The notes: generated by a model not told the origin, from the sequence alone. A DNA stretch of 38,350 bases from Nocardioides sp. J54 (GCF_000519005.1 NZ_JAER01000042.1:1-38350); one strand, 5' to 3'; positions 7,750 to 15,895 are shown, numbered from the stretch's first letter. A program made the numbers and translations.

Positions 7750-8400
7750 ATGGCTGTGAACCAGGGCGTCTCCACCCCGGAGCTGCGGGTCGGCAACTGG
7801 ACCCGCCTCGGCGGCTCGTCGGTCCTCGGCGACCCGGTGACCGAGTCGCTGCTCGAGGGCCTCGCCACGAAGGCGCGCGAGGCCGCGCAGGCGCAGGGGT
7901 ACGCCGTCGGCTGGGCCGAGGGCCGTCGCGCCGCCGCCGAGCAGGCCGCTGCCGAGGAGGCGGAGCGCGCCGCCCGCCACGCCGCCGCGGAGCAGCGTCG
8001 CGAGGCCGAGCACCGTGCCGCCGTCGAGGCCCTCGGCCGGGCCGCCGAGCAGGTCAGGGGGCTGCTCGGCGACCTGGCCGGGGCGATCGAGGAGCAGGCC
8101 AGCGACCTGGCCTCGGCCGTCGTCGCGGAGGTCCTCGGCGCCGCCGTCGCCGCGACCACCCCGGCCGACGTCGTCGCCCGCGCGTTGCAGGTGCTGCCGG
8201 CCGCCCCGGTGGGCCGGGTCCGGCTCCACCCCTCGGTCGTCGGCGACGCCGCCGCGCGCGACCTCGCCGACCGCGGCCTCGAGGTCGTCGCCGACCCCTC
8301 GCTCGGCCGCGCCGACGCGCTCGTCGAGTCGCCCGACGGCTCGGTCACCGACCTGCGCGTCGACGAGGCGCTGGCCCGGGTCCGGGAGGCGCTCGCATGA
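7750..8400 (+). CDS. fliH: Flagellar assembly protein FliH
   Basis: FliH binds and regulates the export ATPase FliI and connects it to the C ring. The 216-residue sequence has a long Ala/Glu/Arg-rich coiled coil (about 35-100) and a C-terminal globular part resembling the V/F-type ATPase peripheral stalk subunit (VARALQVLPAAPVGRVRLHPSV onwards). FliH is weakly conserved, so the call rests on this architecture and the fixed fliG-fliH-fliI order. The start is ATG one base after the fliG stop, and the stop overlaps fliI (ATGA). Confidence 0.85.
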   Translation: MAVNQGVSTPELRVGNWTRLGGSSVLGDPVTESLLEGLATKAREAAQAQGYAVGWAEGRRAAAEQAAAEEAERAARHAAAEQRREAEHRAAVEALGRAAEQVRGLLGDLAGAIEEQASDLASAVVAEVLGAAVAATTPADVVARALQVLPAAPVGRVRLHPSVVGDAAARDLADRGLEVVADPSLGRADALVESPDGSVTDLRVDEALARVREALA

Positions 8401-9773
8401 GGACCGAGCTGGGCAGCCCCGCGATCGAGCTCGGCAGCGCGCACCCGCGCCGCGAGGTCACGTCCCTCGGCGCGGACGTGCGTGAGCGGGTCCTGCGTGC
8501 CGCGCGCCCGCTGGCCGTCGGCACCGTCACCGAGCTGGTCGGCCTCCACCTCGAGGTCCGCGGCCTGCCGGCCGCCGCCGGCGACCTGGTCGAGGTGCGC
8601 ACCGCGTCCGGTCCGCTGCTCGCCGAGGTCGCGGCGCTGCGCGACGGCGCCGCCGTCTGCCTCCCGCTCGGTACGACGACCGGTGTCCGCGTGGGCGACC
8701 ACGTCCGCGCGACGGGCGGTCCGCTGCGGATCCGCGTCGGTGACGCGCTCCGCGGCCGCGTGCTCGACGGCCTCGGCCGCCCGATCGACGGCGGCCCGGA
8801 CCTGGCCACCCTGCCCGGCCTCGAGCCGGTCTCGACCGAGCTCTCCGCGCCCGACGCCCTGACCCGGCCGCGGATCACCCAGCCGCTGGGCCTCGGGGTG
8901 CGCGCCCTCGACTCGCTCGTCCCCGCCGGTCGCGGCCAGCGCCTGGGCATCATGGCCGGCTCCGGTGTCGGCAAGTCCTCCCTGCTGTCGATGATCGCCC
9001 GCGGCACCGACGCCGAGGTCAACGTGATCGCCCTCGTCGGCGAGCGGGGCCGCGAGGTGCGCGAGTTCATCGACGGCGACCTCGGCCCGGAGGGCCTGGC
9101 CCGCTCGGTCGTCGTCGTCGCGACCTCCGACGCCCCCGCCGTCGAGCGCCTCCGCGCCGCCTTCACCGCCACCCGCATCGCCGAGTGGTTCCGCGACAGC
9201 GGCCGCGACGTGCTTCTGATGATGGACTCCCTCACCCGGGTCGCGATGGCCCAGCGCGAGATCGGCCTGTCCTCCGGCGAGCCGCCCGCCACCCGCGGCT
9301 ACCCGCCCAGCGTCTTCGGCCTGATGCCGCTCCTCCTCGAGCGCGCCGGCACCGCCGCCTGCGGCTCGATCACCGGGCTCTACACCGTGCTCGTCGAGGG
9401 CGACGACCTGCAGGACCCGATCGGTGACACCGCCCGGTCGATCCTCGACGGCCACGTCGTGCTCAGCCGCGACCTCGCGACCGCCGGCCACTTCCCCGCC
9501 ATCGACGTGCTGGAGTCGATCTCCCGCGTCCACCGCGCGGTGACCACGCTCGACCAGCAGGCCGACGCCACCCGGCTGCGGCGGATGCTCGCCGCCCACC
9601 GCTCGGTCCGCGAGCTCGTCGAGATCGGCGCCTACGTCGGTGGTGCGGACGAGCACGCCGACGCCGCGCTGGCCCGCCTGCCCCGGATCCAGGCGTTCCT
9701 GCAGCAGGGCATGGACGAGCTCACCCCGCCCGCGGAGACGTGGGACCGCCTCGCCGCACTGGTGGCGCCATGA
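8397..9773 (+). CDS. fliI: Flagellum-specific type III export ATPase FliI
   Basis: FliI hydrolyses ATP to help unfold and dock export substrates at the flagellar gate. The 458-residue protein has an N-terminal beta-barrel and a RecA-like core with Walker A GSGVGKSS (188-195). The catalytic and Walker B stretch (GERGREVREFI and VLLMMDSLTRVAMAQREIGL) and the closing SGEPPATRGYPPSVF motif are as in FliI/F1-beta. The length is normal. It is coupled by 4-base overlaps to fliH before it and fliJ after it. Confidence 0.96.
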   Translation: MRTELGSPAIELGSAHPRREVTSLGADVRERVLRAARPLAVGTVTELVGLHLEVRGLPAAAGDLVEVRTASGPLLAEVAALRDGAAVCLPLGTTTGVRVGDHVRATGGPLRIRVGDALRGRVLDGLGRPIDGGPDLATLPGLEPVSTELSAPDALTRPRITQPLGLGVRALDSLVPAGRGQRLGIMAGSGVGKSSLLSMIARGTDAEVNVIALVGERGREVREFIDGDLGPEGLARSVVVVATSDAPAVERLRAAFTATRIAEWFRDSGRDVLLMMDSLTRVAMAQREIGLSSGEPPATRGYPPSVFGLMPLLLERAGTAACGSITGLYTVLVEGDDLQDPIGDTARSILDGHVVLSRDLATAGHFPAIDVLESISRVHRAVTTLDQQADATRLRRMLAAHRSVRELVEIGAYVGGADEHADAALARLPRIQAFLQQGMDELTPPAETWDRLAALVAP

Positions 9774-10216
9774 GCCGCGTCCACCACGACGACCGCGGCC
9801 TCGCCGCCGTCGCCCGCGTGCGCTCCGTGCGCGAGACCGACAGCCGGATCGGCCTGCAGCACGTCCTCGCCGAGCAGGCCGCGCTCACCAGCCGGCTCCA
9901 GCGCCTCGACGACGCCGTCACGTCGGCACCCGTCGACCTCGTGACCACCCCCGGCGAGCTGCTCGCGCGGCGCACCACCCTCGGCAACGTCGGCGTCCTC
10001 GCCGGTGAGGTGCGCACCGAGCTGGCCACCACCGACATCGTCGCCGCCGAGGCCCGCGCCCGCTGGGGCGCCGACCGCGCCCGGCTCGCCGCGGTCGAGC
10101 TCCTGCTGGAGCGTCGAGCAACGGTCCGTCGTACCGAGGCGGCTCGGCGGGAGGCCCGCGAGGCCGACGACATCGCCGCCCAGCGCTGGGCCCAGGCCAG
10201 GGAGGGCGCGCGATGA
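9770..10216 (+). CDS. fliJ: Flagellar export protein FliJ
   Basis: FliJ is a coiled-coil rod that inserts into the FliI ring and couples it to FlhA. The 148-residue protein is almost entirely helical and rich in Ala, Arg, Glu and Leu, with no motif that alone defines the family. The identification rests on length, coiled-coil character and its position right after fliI. ATG 9770 overlaps the fliI stop; an upstream in-frame ATG at 9740 lies inside fliI and is less likely. The stop overlaps the next gene. Confidence 0.78.
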   Translation: MSRVHHDDRGLAAVARVRSVRETDSRIGLQHVLAEQAALTSRLQRLDDAVTSAPVDLVTTPGELLARRTTLGNVGVLAGEVRTELATTDIVAAEARARWGADRARLAAVELLLERRATVRRTEAARREAREADDIAAQRWAQAREGAR

Positions 10217-11175
10217 GCGTCGACCAGGTCGCTGCGCGCATCGGCCAGATCCAGGCCCAGCTCGCGCGGTTCTCCACCCTGAGCAGCACCACCGCGACCG
10301 CCGCGGCGTCGGGCGAGTTCGCCACGACGCTGGCCGCGGCCGGCGCCGGGGTCCCCGACGCGAACGGCGTCACCGGGCAGGACGTCGTCGACGAGGCGAA
10401 GAAGTACCTCGGCCTGCCCTACGTCTGGGGCGGCACCAGCATCGAGAAGGGCGTCGACTGCTCGGGCCTCGTGCAGTCGGTCTACAAGACCCTCGGCTAC
10501 GACCTGCCGCGCGTCTCGGCCGACCAGGCCCGCGCCGGCGCCAAGGTGAACAGCCTCGCCGAGGCGCAGCCGGGCGACCTGATCGCGTGGGACAACTCCA
10601 GCCGCAACAACGGCGCCGACCACATCGCGATCTACATCGGCGACGGCAAGATGATCGAGGCGCCCCGCACCGGGTTGGACGTCCGCATCATCGACGTGCC
10701 GTCCGAGCCCGACATGATCCGCCGGATCATCGGCACCGGGTCGGCCGCCCCGACGGCCGCGACCGCCGGCACCGCCGGGATCTCCGCGCAGGTGCCCGCG
10801 TCCACGCCGTACGCCGACCTGATCAACGCCGCGGCGACGCGCACCGGCGTCCCGGGCGAGCTGCTCGCGGCCGTCGCGACGCAGGAGTCCGGCTTCAACC
10901 CGCGCGCGGTCAGCCCCGCGGGTGCGCAGGGGCTGATGCAGCTGATGCCCGCCACCGCGCGCGGCCTCGGCGTCACGAACTCGTTCGACCCCGCCCAGGC
11001 CGTCGACGGCGCCGCCCGGCTGCTGCGCTCGCTGCTCGACCGGTTCGGCAGCACCGAGCTCGCCCTCGCGGCCTACAACGCCGGCCCCGGTGCGGTGACG
11101 CGCTACGACGGCATCCCGCCCTACCGGGAGACCCAGAACTACGTCCGCAACATCATGGCCATGGTGAGGAGCTGA
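10213..11175 (+). CDS. NlpC/P60 plus lytic transglycosylase peptidoglycan hydrolase
   Basis: A 320-residue two-enzyme protein. Residues about 57-172 form an NlpC/P60 cysteine peptidase with C83 in GVDCSGLV, H137 in GADHIAIYIG and E149 in MIEAPRTG at the usual third position. Residues about 197-320 form an SLT lytic transglycosylase with catalytic E225 in ATQESGFNP, then GAQGLMQLMPATA and AYNAGPGAV. It could cut both the peptide stems and the glycan strands of the wall. There is no N-terminal signal peptide; lying between fliJ and fliK, it may be exported through the flagellar apparatus to open the wall for the rod. It would play the part of FlgJ, though its domains differ. The residues are visible; the route and role are inferred. 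Confidence 0.85.
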   Translation: MSVDQVAARIGQIQAQLARFSTLSSTTATAAASGEFATTLAAAGAGVPDANGVTGQDVVDEAKKYLGLPYVWGGTSIEKGVDCSGLVQSVYKTLGYDLPRVSADQARAGAKVNSLAEAQPGDLIAWDNSSRNNGADHIAIYIGDGKMIEAPRTGLDVRIIDVPSEPDMIRRIIGTGSAAPTAATAGTAGISAQVPASTPYADLINAAATRTGVPGELLAAVATQESGFNPRAVSPAGAQGLMQLMPATARGLGVTNSFDPAQAVDGAARLLRSLLDRFGSTELALAAYNAGPGAVTRYDGIPPYRETQNYVRNIMAMVRS

Positions 11176-11177
11176 CC

Positions 11178-12323
11178 GTGAGCATCGCACCCTTCCTGCC
11201 CGGGCTGCCGGCGGCGACCGCCGAGCCCGGCACCGGTGCCGCGCCCGGCGGCCCCGGCCCCACGGCCGAGGGCACTGCTGCGTCCGCCTTCGGCGACGCG
11301 CTCGCCGCGGCGCTGGCCGGCACCGCTGCCGGCTGCACCGTCGCCACGGTGCCCCCCGCCCCGGCCCCGGTCACCGGGCCGGCCACCGTGCCCGCTCCCC
11401 CGCTCGAGCCGTCTCCTGCGCCCGTCCAGCCGGTCCTCCTCCCCGTCGAGGCGTCAGCTGTGGCCGTCGATGCGTCACTTGTGGCCGTCGATGCGTCACT
11501 TGTGGCGGTCGAGGCCTCGCTCCCGACCCTCGCGCAGACCCCGCAGCAGGACGCACCGGCCGGCCGTCGTACGACGGGCGAGGCGCTGCCGGGCGGACCC
11601 GCCGGCCCCGCCGGCCCCGCCGGCCTCGCCGGTGCCGGACGTGACGCCTCGACGGTCACAACTGACGTCTCGACGGCCACAGCTGACGCCTCGACGGTCA
11701 CAAGTGACGTCTCGGCCGTCAGCGGCGTGGGCGGTGCCGCGGCGACCGCAGGCGGCACGGCGCTCGACCTGGCGCCGGAGAAGGTCACCCGCGCGGTCGT
11801 GCAGCAGGTGTTCCCGGAGGTGACCCGCATGGCCAGCACCGCCGGCAACGGCACGCACCGGATCACCCTGACCCTCCAGCCCGAGCAGCTCGGCGAGGTG
11901 CGGGTGACCCTGGTCGTCCGCGACGGCTCGGTGCAGGTGCGCCTGGCCGGTGGCGACGGCGCGGAGGGAGCGGCCGTGCACCGGGCGCTCGCCAGCGGCG
12001 CGCCGGAGCTGCAGCGGCTGCTGGAGCGCACCGGCGCCGAGGCGCGGGTCAGCGTCCGCGACCCGTTCGCCCCGCTGCTCCCGACGACCGCCGCCACCGC
12101 CGGCGCCTCGACCACGACCGGACAGGGCGCCGGCCCCCAGTCCGGCCCACAGGCCGGACCCGACGCGCACGCCCGCCAGGAGGCGCAGGCCCGCCAGGAG
12201 CAGGGTGGCGGCCAACCCGGCCGCGACCAGCCCCGTGACGAGCCGCGCCAGCAGCAGCCGGCGCGCCTGTCGTACCCCATCGCACCGACCCCGCTCGCCG
12301 GTCGCCTCGACCGGACCGTCTGA
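11178..12323 (+). CDS. fliK: Flagellar hook-length control protein FliK
   Basis: FliK measures the hook and switches export specificity. The product has 381 residues. Residues 1-200 are an Ala/Pro/Gly-rich low-complexity linker. Residues about 205-300 are the conserved hook-length domain (RITLTLQPEQLGEVRVTLVVRDG), and a Gln/Arg/Pro-rich tail follows. The linker has two blocks of 7-residue repeats: VAVDASL-type at about 90-114 and STVTTDV-type at about 156-182. They are encoded by direct and inverted copies of the repeat family also found at 27574-27850. Because FliK linker length sets hook length in known systems, these repeats could matter functionally. It starts at GTG 11178, 2 bases after the preceding stop. 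Confidence 0.9.
   Translation: MSIAPFLPGLPAATAEPGTGAAPGGPGPTAEGTAASAFGDALAAALAGTAAGCTVATVPPAPAPVTGPATVPAPPLEPSPAPVQPVLLPVEASAVAVDASLVAVDASLVAVEASLPTLAQTPQQDAPAGRRTTGEALPGGPAGPAGPAGLAGAGRDASTVTTDVSTATADASTVTSDVSAVSGVGGAAATAGGTALDLAPEKVTRAVVQQVFPEVTRMASTAGNGTHRITLTLQPEQLGEVRVTLVVRDGSVQVRLAGGDGAEGAAVHRALASGAPELQRLLERTGAEARVSVRDPFAPLLPTTAATAGASTTTGQGAGPQSGPQAGPDAHARQEAQARQEQGGGQPGRDQPRDEPRQQQPARLSYPIAPTPLAGRLDRTV
11445..11519 (+). repeat. 21-bp repeat, direct copies inside fliK
   Basis: Units at 11445-11465, 11466-11486 and 11487-11507, with a partial fourth at 11508-11519. Each reads GTCGA, a variable trio, then GTCA(C/G)(C/T)TGTGGCC or a one-base variant. The 21-bp length keeps the reading frame and encodes V(E/D)AS(A/L)VA repeats. 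The intergenic copies at 27574-27704 share this sequence but mostly have a 22-bp period. Confidence 0.9.
11641..11716 (-). repeat. 21-bp repeat, inverted copies inside fliK
   Basis: A partial unit at 11641-11653 is followed by full units 11654-11674, 11675-11695 and 11696-11716. They read GG(C/T)CACA(A/G)(C/G)TGACG then (C/T)CTCGAC, the reverse complement of the units at 11445-11519. They are also in frame and encode STVTTDV-type repeats. A 14-bp perfect palindrome (11564-11577) lies between the two blocks. Confidence 0.9.
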
Positions 12324-12335
12324 CAGGAGGCAGCA

Positions 12336-12830
12336 ATGTCCGTCATGCCCACGGAGGGCGTCGGCTACGGCGTCACCGGCACCGCCCGCGGCGGGACCGC
12401 GCCCGCGTCGTCGAAGGACGACAAGGACATGTTCCTGCAGCTGATGGTCGCGCAGATGAAGTACCAGGACCCGCTCAACCCGACGGACTCCTCGGAGTTC
12501 CTCGCCCAGACCGCGCAGTTCACGGCGCTGGAGAAGATGCAGGAGGTCGCCGACCAGTCGGCGATGCTGCTCAGCACCCAGCTCGCGTTCGGCGCGAGCT
12601 CGCTCATCGGCCAGACCGTGCGCTGGTACGACGAGAGCGGGGTCGAGCAGAGCGGGACCGTGCAGGGCACGACCTATCTGGCCACCGGCCCGGTCCTCAG
12701 CGTCGACGGCCGCCAGGTCGCCATCACCGACGTGCTCAGCGTCGGCGACGCACCCACCATCTCGGCGCCCACCACCAGTGGTGGTGGCACCTACGTGCCG
12801 CCCAGCGGCGCTCCGTCCACCACCGCCTGA
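12336..12830 (+). CDS. flgD: Flagellar hook assembly scaffold protein FlgD
   Basis: FlgD caps the growing hook and guides polymerisation of hook subunits. The 164-residue protein has the defining N-terminal block KDMFLQLMVAQMKYQDPLNP followed by TDSSEFLAQTAQFTALEKMQE (about 31-71). A short C-terminal beta region and a Ser/Thr/Gly-rich tail follow. It is shorter than enteric FlgD because the C-terminal Tudor/FnIII part is reduced. It has a strong ribosome binding site, AGGAGG at 12325-12330, suggesting high independent translation. It lies between fliK and flgE, as in many flagellar operons. Confidence 0.93.
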   Translation: MSVMPTEGVGYGVTGTARGGTAPASSKDDKDMFLQLMVAQMKYQDPLNPTDSSEFLAQTAQFTALEKMQEVADQSAMLLSTQLAFGASSLIGQTVRWYDESGVEQSGTVQGTTYLATGPVLSVDGRQVAITDVLSVGDAPTISAPTTSGGGTYVPPSGAPSTTA

Positions 12831-12844
12831 AGGAGAAACTGACC

Positions 12845-13693
12845 ATGCTTCGTTCGCTCTTCGCCGGCATCTCCGGCCTCCGTGTCAACCAGACCATGCT
12901 CGACGTCACGGGCAACAACATCGCCAACGCCAACACCACCGGCTTCAAGGCGAGCACCACCGTCTTCTCCGACACCCTCAGCCAGATGCTGACCGCGGCG
13001 TCGGGCGGCAACGCCGAGCGCGGCGGCACCAACCCGATCCAGGTCGGCCTCGGCGTGCAGCTCGCCGCCACGTCGACCAACTTCGGGCAGGGCTCGGCGC
13101 AGCTGACCGGCCGCGCCACCGACGTGATGCTGCAGGGCGACGGCTTCTTCGTGCTGCGCGACGGCATGGAGAACGTCTACTCCCGCGCCGGTGCGTTCAC
13201 CTTCGACCAGACCGGTGTGCTCGTCGCGCCGAACGGCATGCGGGTGCAGGGCTACGCCCTCGACGGCGCCGGCCTGCCCACCGGTGGCCCGATCGACGTC
13301 GACCTGCACATGGTCGACGGCTCCCTGCCGGCCGGCGTCGAGCTGACGTCGTACTCCATCTCGGCCGACGGCAAGGTCCGCGGCGTCTTCTCCGACGGCG
13401 TCCAGCGCGACATCTGCCAGCTGGCGATCGCCGACTTCACCAACCCGATGGGCCTGGAGAAGATCGGCGACACCGCCTTCCGCGAGTCCGCCAACTCCGG
13501 CCCCGTGCAGCTCGGCGTCGCCGGCGAGGGCCAGCGCGGCCAGGTGATGGCCGGCGCGATCGAGATGTCCAACGTCGACCTGTCCGCCGAGTTCACCAAC
13601 CTGATCCTCGCCCAGCGTGGCTTCCAGGCCAGCTCGCGCGTCATCACGACCAGCGACCAGGTGCTCGAGGAGCTCGTCAACATCAAGCGCTGA
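12845..13693 (+). CDS. flgE: Flagellar hook protein FlgE (short form)
   Basis: The 282-residue protein is a flagellar rod/hook family member. Its N-terminal signature is LDVTGNNIANANTTGFKAS (about 19-37), its core contains the FlgE/F/G stretch ATDVMLQGDGFFVL (about 92-105), and its C-terminus carries the motif FTNLILAQRGFQASSRVI. At this size it resembles FlgG or the short hook protein of Bacillus more than the roughly 400-residue enteric FlgE. Its position directly after fliK and flgD supports hook protein; a distal rod role is the alternative, since no separate flgG is in the window. The ribosome binding site GGAG is at about 12833. A long inverted repeat follows the stop. Confidence 0.85.
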   Translation: MLRSLFAGISGLRVNQTMLDVTGNNIANANTTGFKASTTVFSDTLSQMLTAASGGNAERGGTNPIQVGLGVQLAATSTNFGQGSAQLTGRATDVMLQGDGFFVLRDGMENVYSRAGAFTFDQTGVLVAPNGMRVQGYALDGAGLPTGGPIDVDLHMVDGSLPAGVELTSYSISADGKVRGVFSDGVQRDICQLAIADFTNPMGLEKIGDTAFRESANSGPVQLGVAGEGQRGQVMAGAIEMSNVDLSAEFTNLILAQRGFQASSRVITTSDQVLEELVNIKR

Positions 13694-13707
13694 CCCGCCC
13701 GCACGGC

Positions 13708-13772
13708 CGGTAGTCCCTGACGAAAAGCACCGCGACACACCGATTTCCGGTGCTTTTCGTCAGGGACTACCG
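13708..13772. repeat. Perfect 25-bp inverted repeat between flgE and flbD
   Basis: Arms 13708-13732 and 13748-13772 are perfect reverse complements around a 15-base loop. It can act as a terminator for the flgB-flgE unit, though no T-run follows. The right arm contains the TCAG element of the flbD promoter and the TTTTCGTCAGGGA stretch also found before cheR, so it may also be a regulatory site. Confidence 0.85.
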
Positions 13773-13786
13773 CCGCCGGCCGATCA
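13760..13786 (+). promoter_or_regulatory. FliA/WhiG-type promoter of the flbD-motAB-fliL unit
   Basis: TCAG (13760-13763), 15 bases, GCCGATCA (13779-13786); the second half differs from GCCGATAA at one base. The predicted start near 13793 gives a leader of about 70 bases. The leader includes AGTGCCACGGACGGC (13796-13810), also present before flhA. Confidence 0.6.
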
Positions 13787-13861
13787 GACAGGCGAAGTGC
13801 CACGGACGGCACGACGCACGACCGATCGACTACTCGACCAGCTGCACACGGAGGTGCCGCG

Positions 13862-14137
13862 GTGATCTCGCTGACCCGACTCTCGGGGTCCACGTTCCTG
13901 CTGAACGCCGACCTCGTCGAACGCGTGGACTGCACCCCGGACACGGTGGTGACCCTCGTGGACGGCACGAAGTACCTGGTGTCCGAGTCCCTCGACGAGG
14001 TGCTGGCCGCCGTCATCGACTACCGCGCCGCCATCGTCGCGCGGGCCTCGCTGCCGGACGCCGAGCCCGTCCCCCGGCCCCGGGTGCGCAACGCCCGGCT
14101 CGCCGCCGTCCCCCTGCCCGACGTCGGCGAGGAGTGA
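13862..14137 (+). CDS. flbD: FlbD/SwrD-family flagellar protein
   Basis: A 91-residue protein of the short FlbD family (called SwrD in Bacillus), where it is linked to stator function and motor power. The family core is visible as MISLTRLSGSTFLLNADLVERVD, the central VTLVDGTKYLVSESLDEVLAAVIDY, and a variable basic/proline-rich tail. It starts at GTG with GGAGG about 7 bases upstream. It directly precedes motA and motB, as in Bacillus-type and actinobacterial flagellar clusters, and heads their transcription unit. Confidence 0.88.
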   Translation: MISLTRLSGSTFLLNADLVERVDCTPDTVVTLVDGTKYLVSESLDEVLAAVIDYRAAIVARASLPDAEPVPRPRVRNARLAAVPLPDVGEE

Positions 14138-14141
14138 TCCC

Positions 14142-14912
14142 GTGAAGGACATCGCAGCACCGCTCGGCATCGGCGCCGCCCTCGGCGTCATCATGCTCGC
14201 CAACATCCTCGAGGGCGGCAGCCCGGCGAGCCTCTTCCTGCTCCCGCCGCTCCTGCTCGTCTTCGGCGGCACGTTGTGCGTCGCCGTCGCCGGCGGCACG
14301 GTCGCCGACGCGAAGAACGCCGTCGCGTCGGTCAAGCGGGCGCTCTTCGGCAAGGTCGCCACGTCCGCCGACGTGGTCCCGGTCGTGGTCAGCCTCTCCG
14401 ACGCCGCGCGGCGCGAGGGCATGCTCGCGCTGGAGAGCCGCGTCGAGGAGATCGACGACCCGTTCCTGGTCAAGGGCGTCACCCTCGCCGTCGACGGCAC
14501 CGACCCCGAGGAGCTGCGCGAGATCCTCGAGGGCGAGCTGCACGCGAAGAAGGCCGTCGACAAGCACTCCGCGAAGTTCTTCACCGACGCCGGCGGCTAC
14601 GCGCCGACCATCGGCATCGTCGGCACCGTGATGAGCCTGGTGCACGTGCTGGAGAACCTCGCCGACCCCGGCGCGCTCGGGCACAGCATCGCCGCCGCGT
14701 TCCTCGCCACCCTGTGGGGCGTGCTCAGCGCGAACGTCCTGTGGCTGCCGATCGCCGCGCGCCTCAAGCGCCTCAGCGAGCTCGAGTGCAACCGCATGGA
14801 GCTGGTCATCGAGGGCATCGCCGCCATCCAGGCCGGCGCGAACCCGCGCATCGTCGCGCAGAAGCTCCAGTCGCTGCTGCCCCCGCAGGAGCAGCTCGAG
14901 GCGGCGGCCTGA
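14142..14912 (+). CDS. motA: Flagellar stator protein MotA
   Basis: MotA and MotB form the ion-driven stator. The 256-residue protein has four membrane segments: about 5-22, 28-50, 150-170 and 180-205. The cytoplasmic loop contains REGMLALESRVEEIDDPFLVKG, which carries the charged residues that meet FliG. GYAPTIGIVGTVMSLVHVLENL lies in the third segment, including the family prolines. It starts at GTG 14142, 4 bases after flbD, and motB begins 2 bases after the stop. Sequence alone suggests a proton type together with MotB D27. Confidence 0.94.
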   Translation: MKDIAAPLGIGAALGVIMLANILEGGSPASLFLLPPLLLVFGGTLCVAVAGGTVADAKNAVASVKRALFGKVATSADVVPVVVSLSDAARREGMLALESRVEEIDDPFLVKGVTLAVDGTDPEELREILEGELHAKKAVDKHSAKFFTDAGGYAPTIGIVGTVMSLVHVLENLADPGALGHSIAAAFLATLWGVLSANVLWLPIAARLKRLSELECNRMELVIEGIAAIQAGANPRIVAQKLQSLLPPQEQLEAAA

Positions 14913-14914
14913 CC

Positions 14915-15895
14915 ATGTCCAGCCCGAAGCGCCGACGCCGCGAGGTCGAGGAGGAGCACGAGAACCACGAGCGGTGGCTGGTGTCGTACGCCGACATGAT
15001 CACCGTGCTCATGGCGCTCTTCATCGTGATGTTCGCGATGAGCCAGGTCGACGAGCAGAAGTACCAGCAGCTCAAGGACGGCCTCGCGGTCGGCTTCGGC
15101 CACGAGAAGTCGATCCTCAGCGGCGCCAGCCCCGCCAGCAACAGCAAGGGCGTCAGCGACCCCGGCGACGCGTCGTACGAGATGCTGCTCGCCCAGGTGC
15201 CCGAGGCCCAGCGCGCGACGGTCACGAAGATCCTCGAGAAGTCCGACCGCCTCCGCAACGGACGCGCGGCGGGCGAGGCCCGGGCCGAGGTCGACCGGCT
15301 GCTGAAGGTGTGGAAGCGCATCGACACCGCGCTGCGCCGCAAGGGCCTGCGCGACGACGTGCGCGCGACGATCGACGACCGCGGCCTGGTCGTCAGCCTG
15401 GTCTCCGAGCACGTCGTCTTCGAGCCGAACGTCGCCCAGCTGACCAACCGCGGCCGCCGCGTGGTCGACACCCTCGCCCCGGTGCTGGTGGAGCTGACCG
15501 AGCCGATCGAGCTCGACGGCCACACCAACCAGGAGAAGGTGAAGCCGAAGTACTACCCGACTGACTGGGAGCTCTCGCTCGCCCGGGCCGCGCACGTGCT
15601 GCGCCGGCTCGAGGAGGTGCACGGCATCCGCGCGACCCGGCTGCGGGCCACTGGCTTCGGCCACACGAAGCCGCTGGTGGACCCGAAGGTCCGCGGCTCG
15701 CAGAAGGTCAACAAGCGCGTCGACATCCTCGTCCTGAGCCAGGCCCCGGCCGAGACCCGGGCGCTGATGACCGACGCCTACGAGGAGGTACGCCGGGAGG
15801 CGGGCCTCGACCCCGAGGTCGGCGTGACCGGCCGCCGCGCCGACGGCGCCAGCGCCGCCGGCCGCCCCGCCACCACCCGAGAGGAGCTCCCGTGA
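14915..15895 (+). CDS. motB: Flagellar stator protein MotB
   Basis: MotB anchors the stator to peptidoglycan and carries the ion-binding aspartate. The protein has 326 residues: a basic N-terminus, one membrane helix with the essential D27 in SYADMITVLMALFIVMFAM, a periplasmic plug/linker, and an OmpA-like peptidoglycan-binding domain at about 150-275. The OmpA domain shows ELDGHTNQ, WELSLARAAHVLRRL and ATGFGHTKPL. The linker (about 50-150) is long and may reflect the actinobacterial wall. The stop overlaps the fliL GTG. Confidence 0.94.
   Translation: MSSPKRRRREVEEEHENHERWLVSYADMITVLMALFIVMFAMSQVDEQKYQQLKDGLAVGFGHEKSILSGASPASNSKGVSDPGDASYEMLLAQVPEAQRATVTKILEKSDRLRNGRAAGEARAEVDRLLKVWKRIDTALRRKGLRDDVRATIDDRGLVVSLVSEHVVFEPNVAQLTNRGRRVVDTLAPVLVELTEPIELDGHTNQEKVKPKYYPTDWELSLARAAHVLRRLEEVHGIRATRLRATGFGHTKPLVDPKVRGSQKVNKRVDILVLSQAPAETRALMTDAYEEVRREAGLDPEVGVTGRRADGASAAGRPATTREELP

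Noticed and set aside
6117..9656. A long minus-strand open frame opposite fliF-fliI
   Set aside because: It is an antisense shadow of four securely identified flagellar genes and its product is low-complexity.
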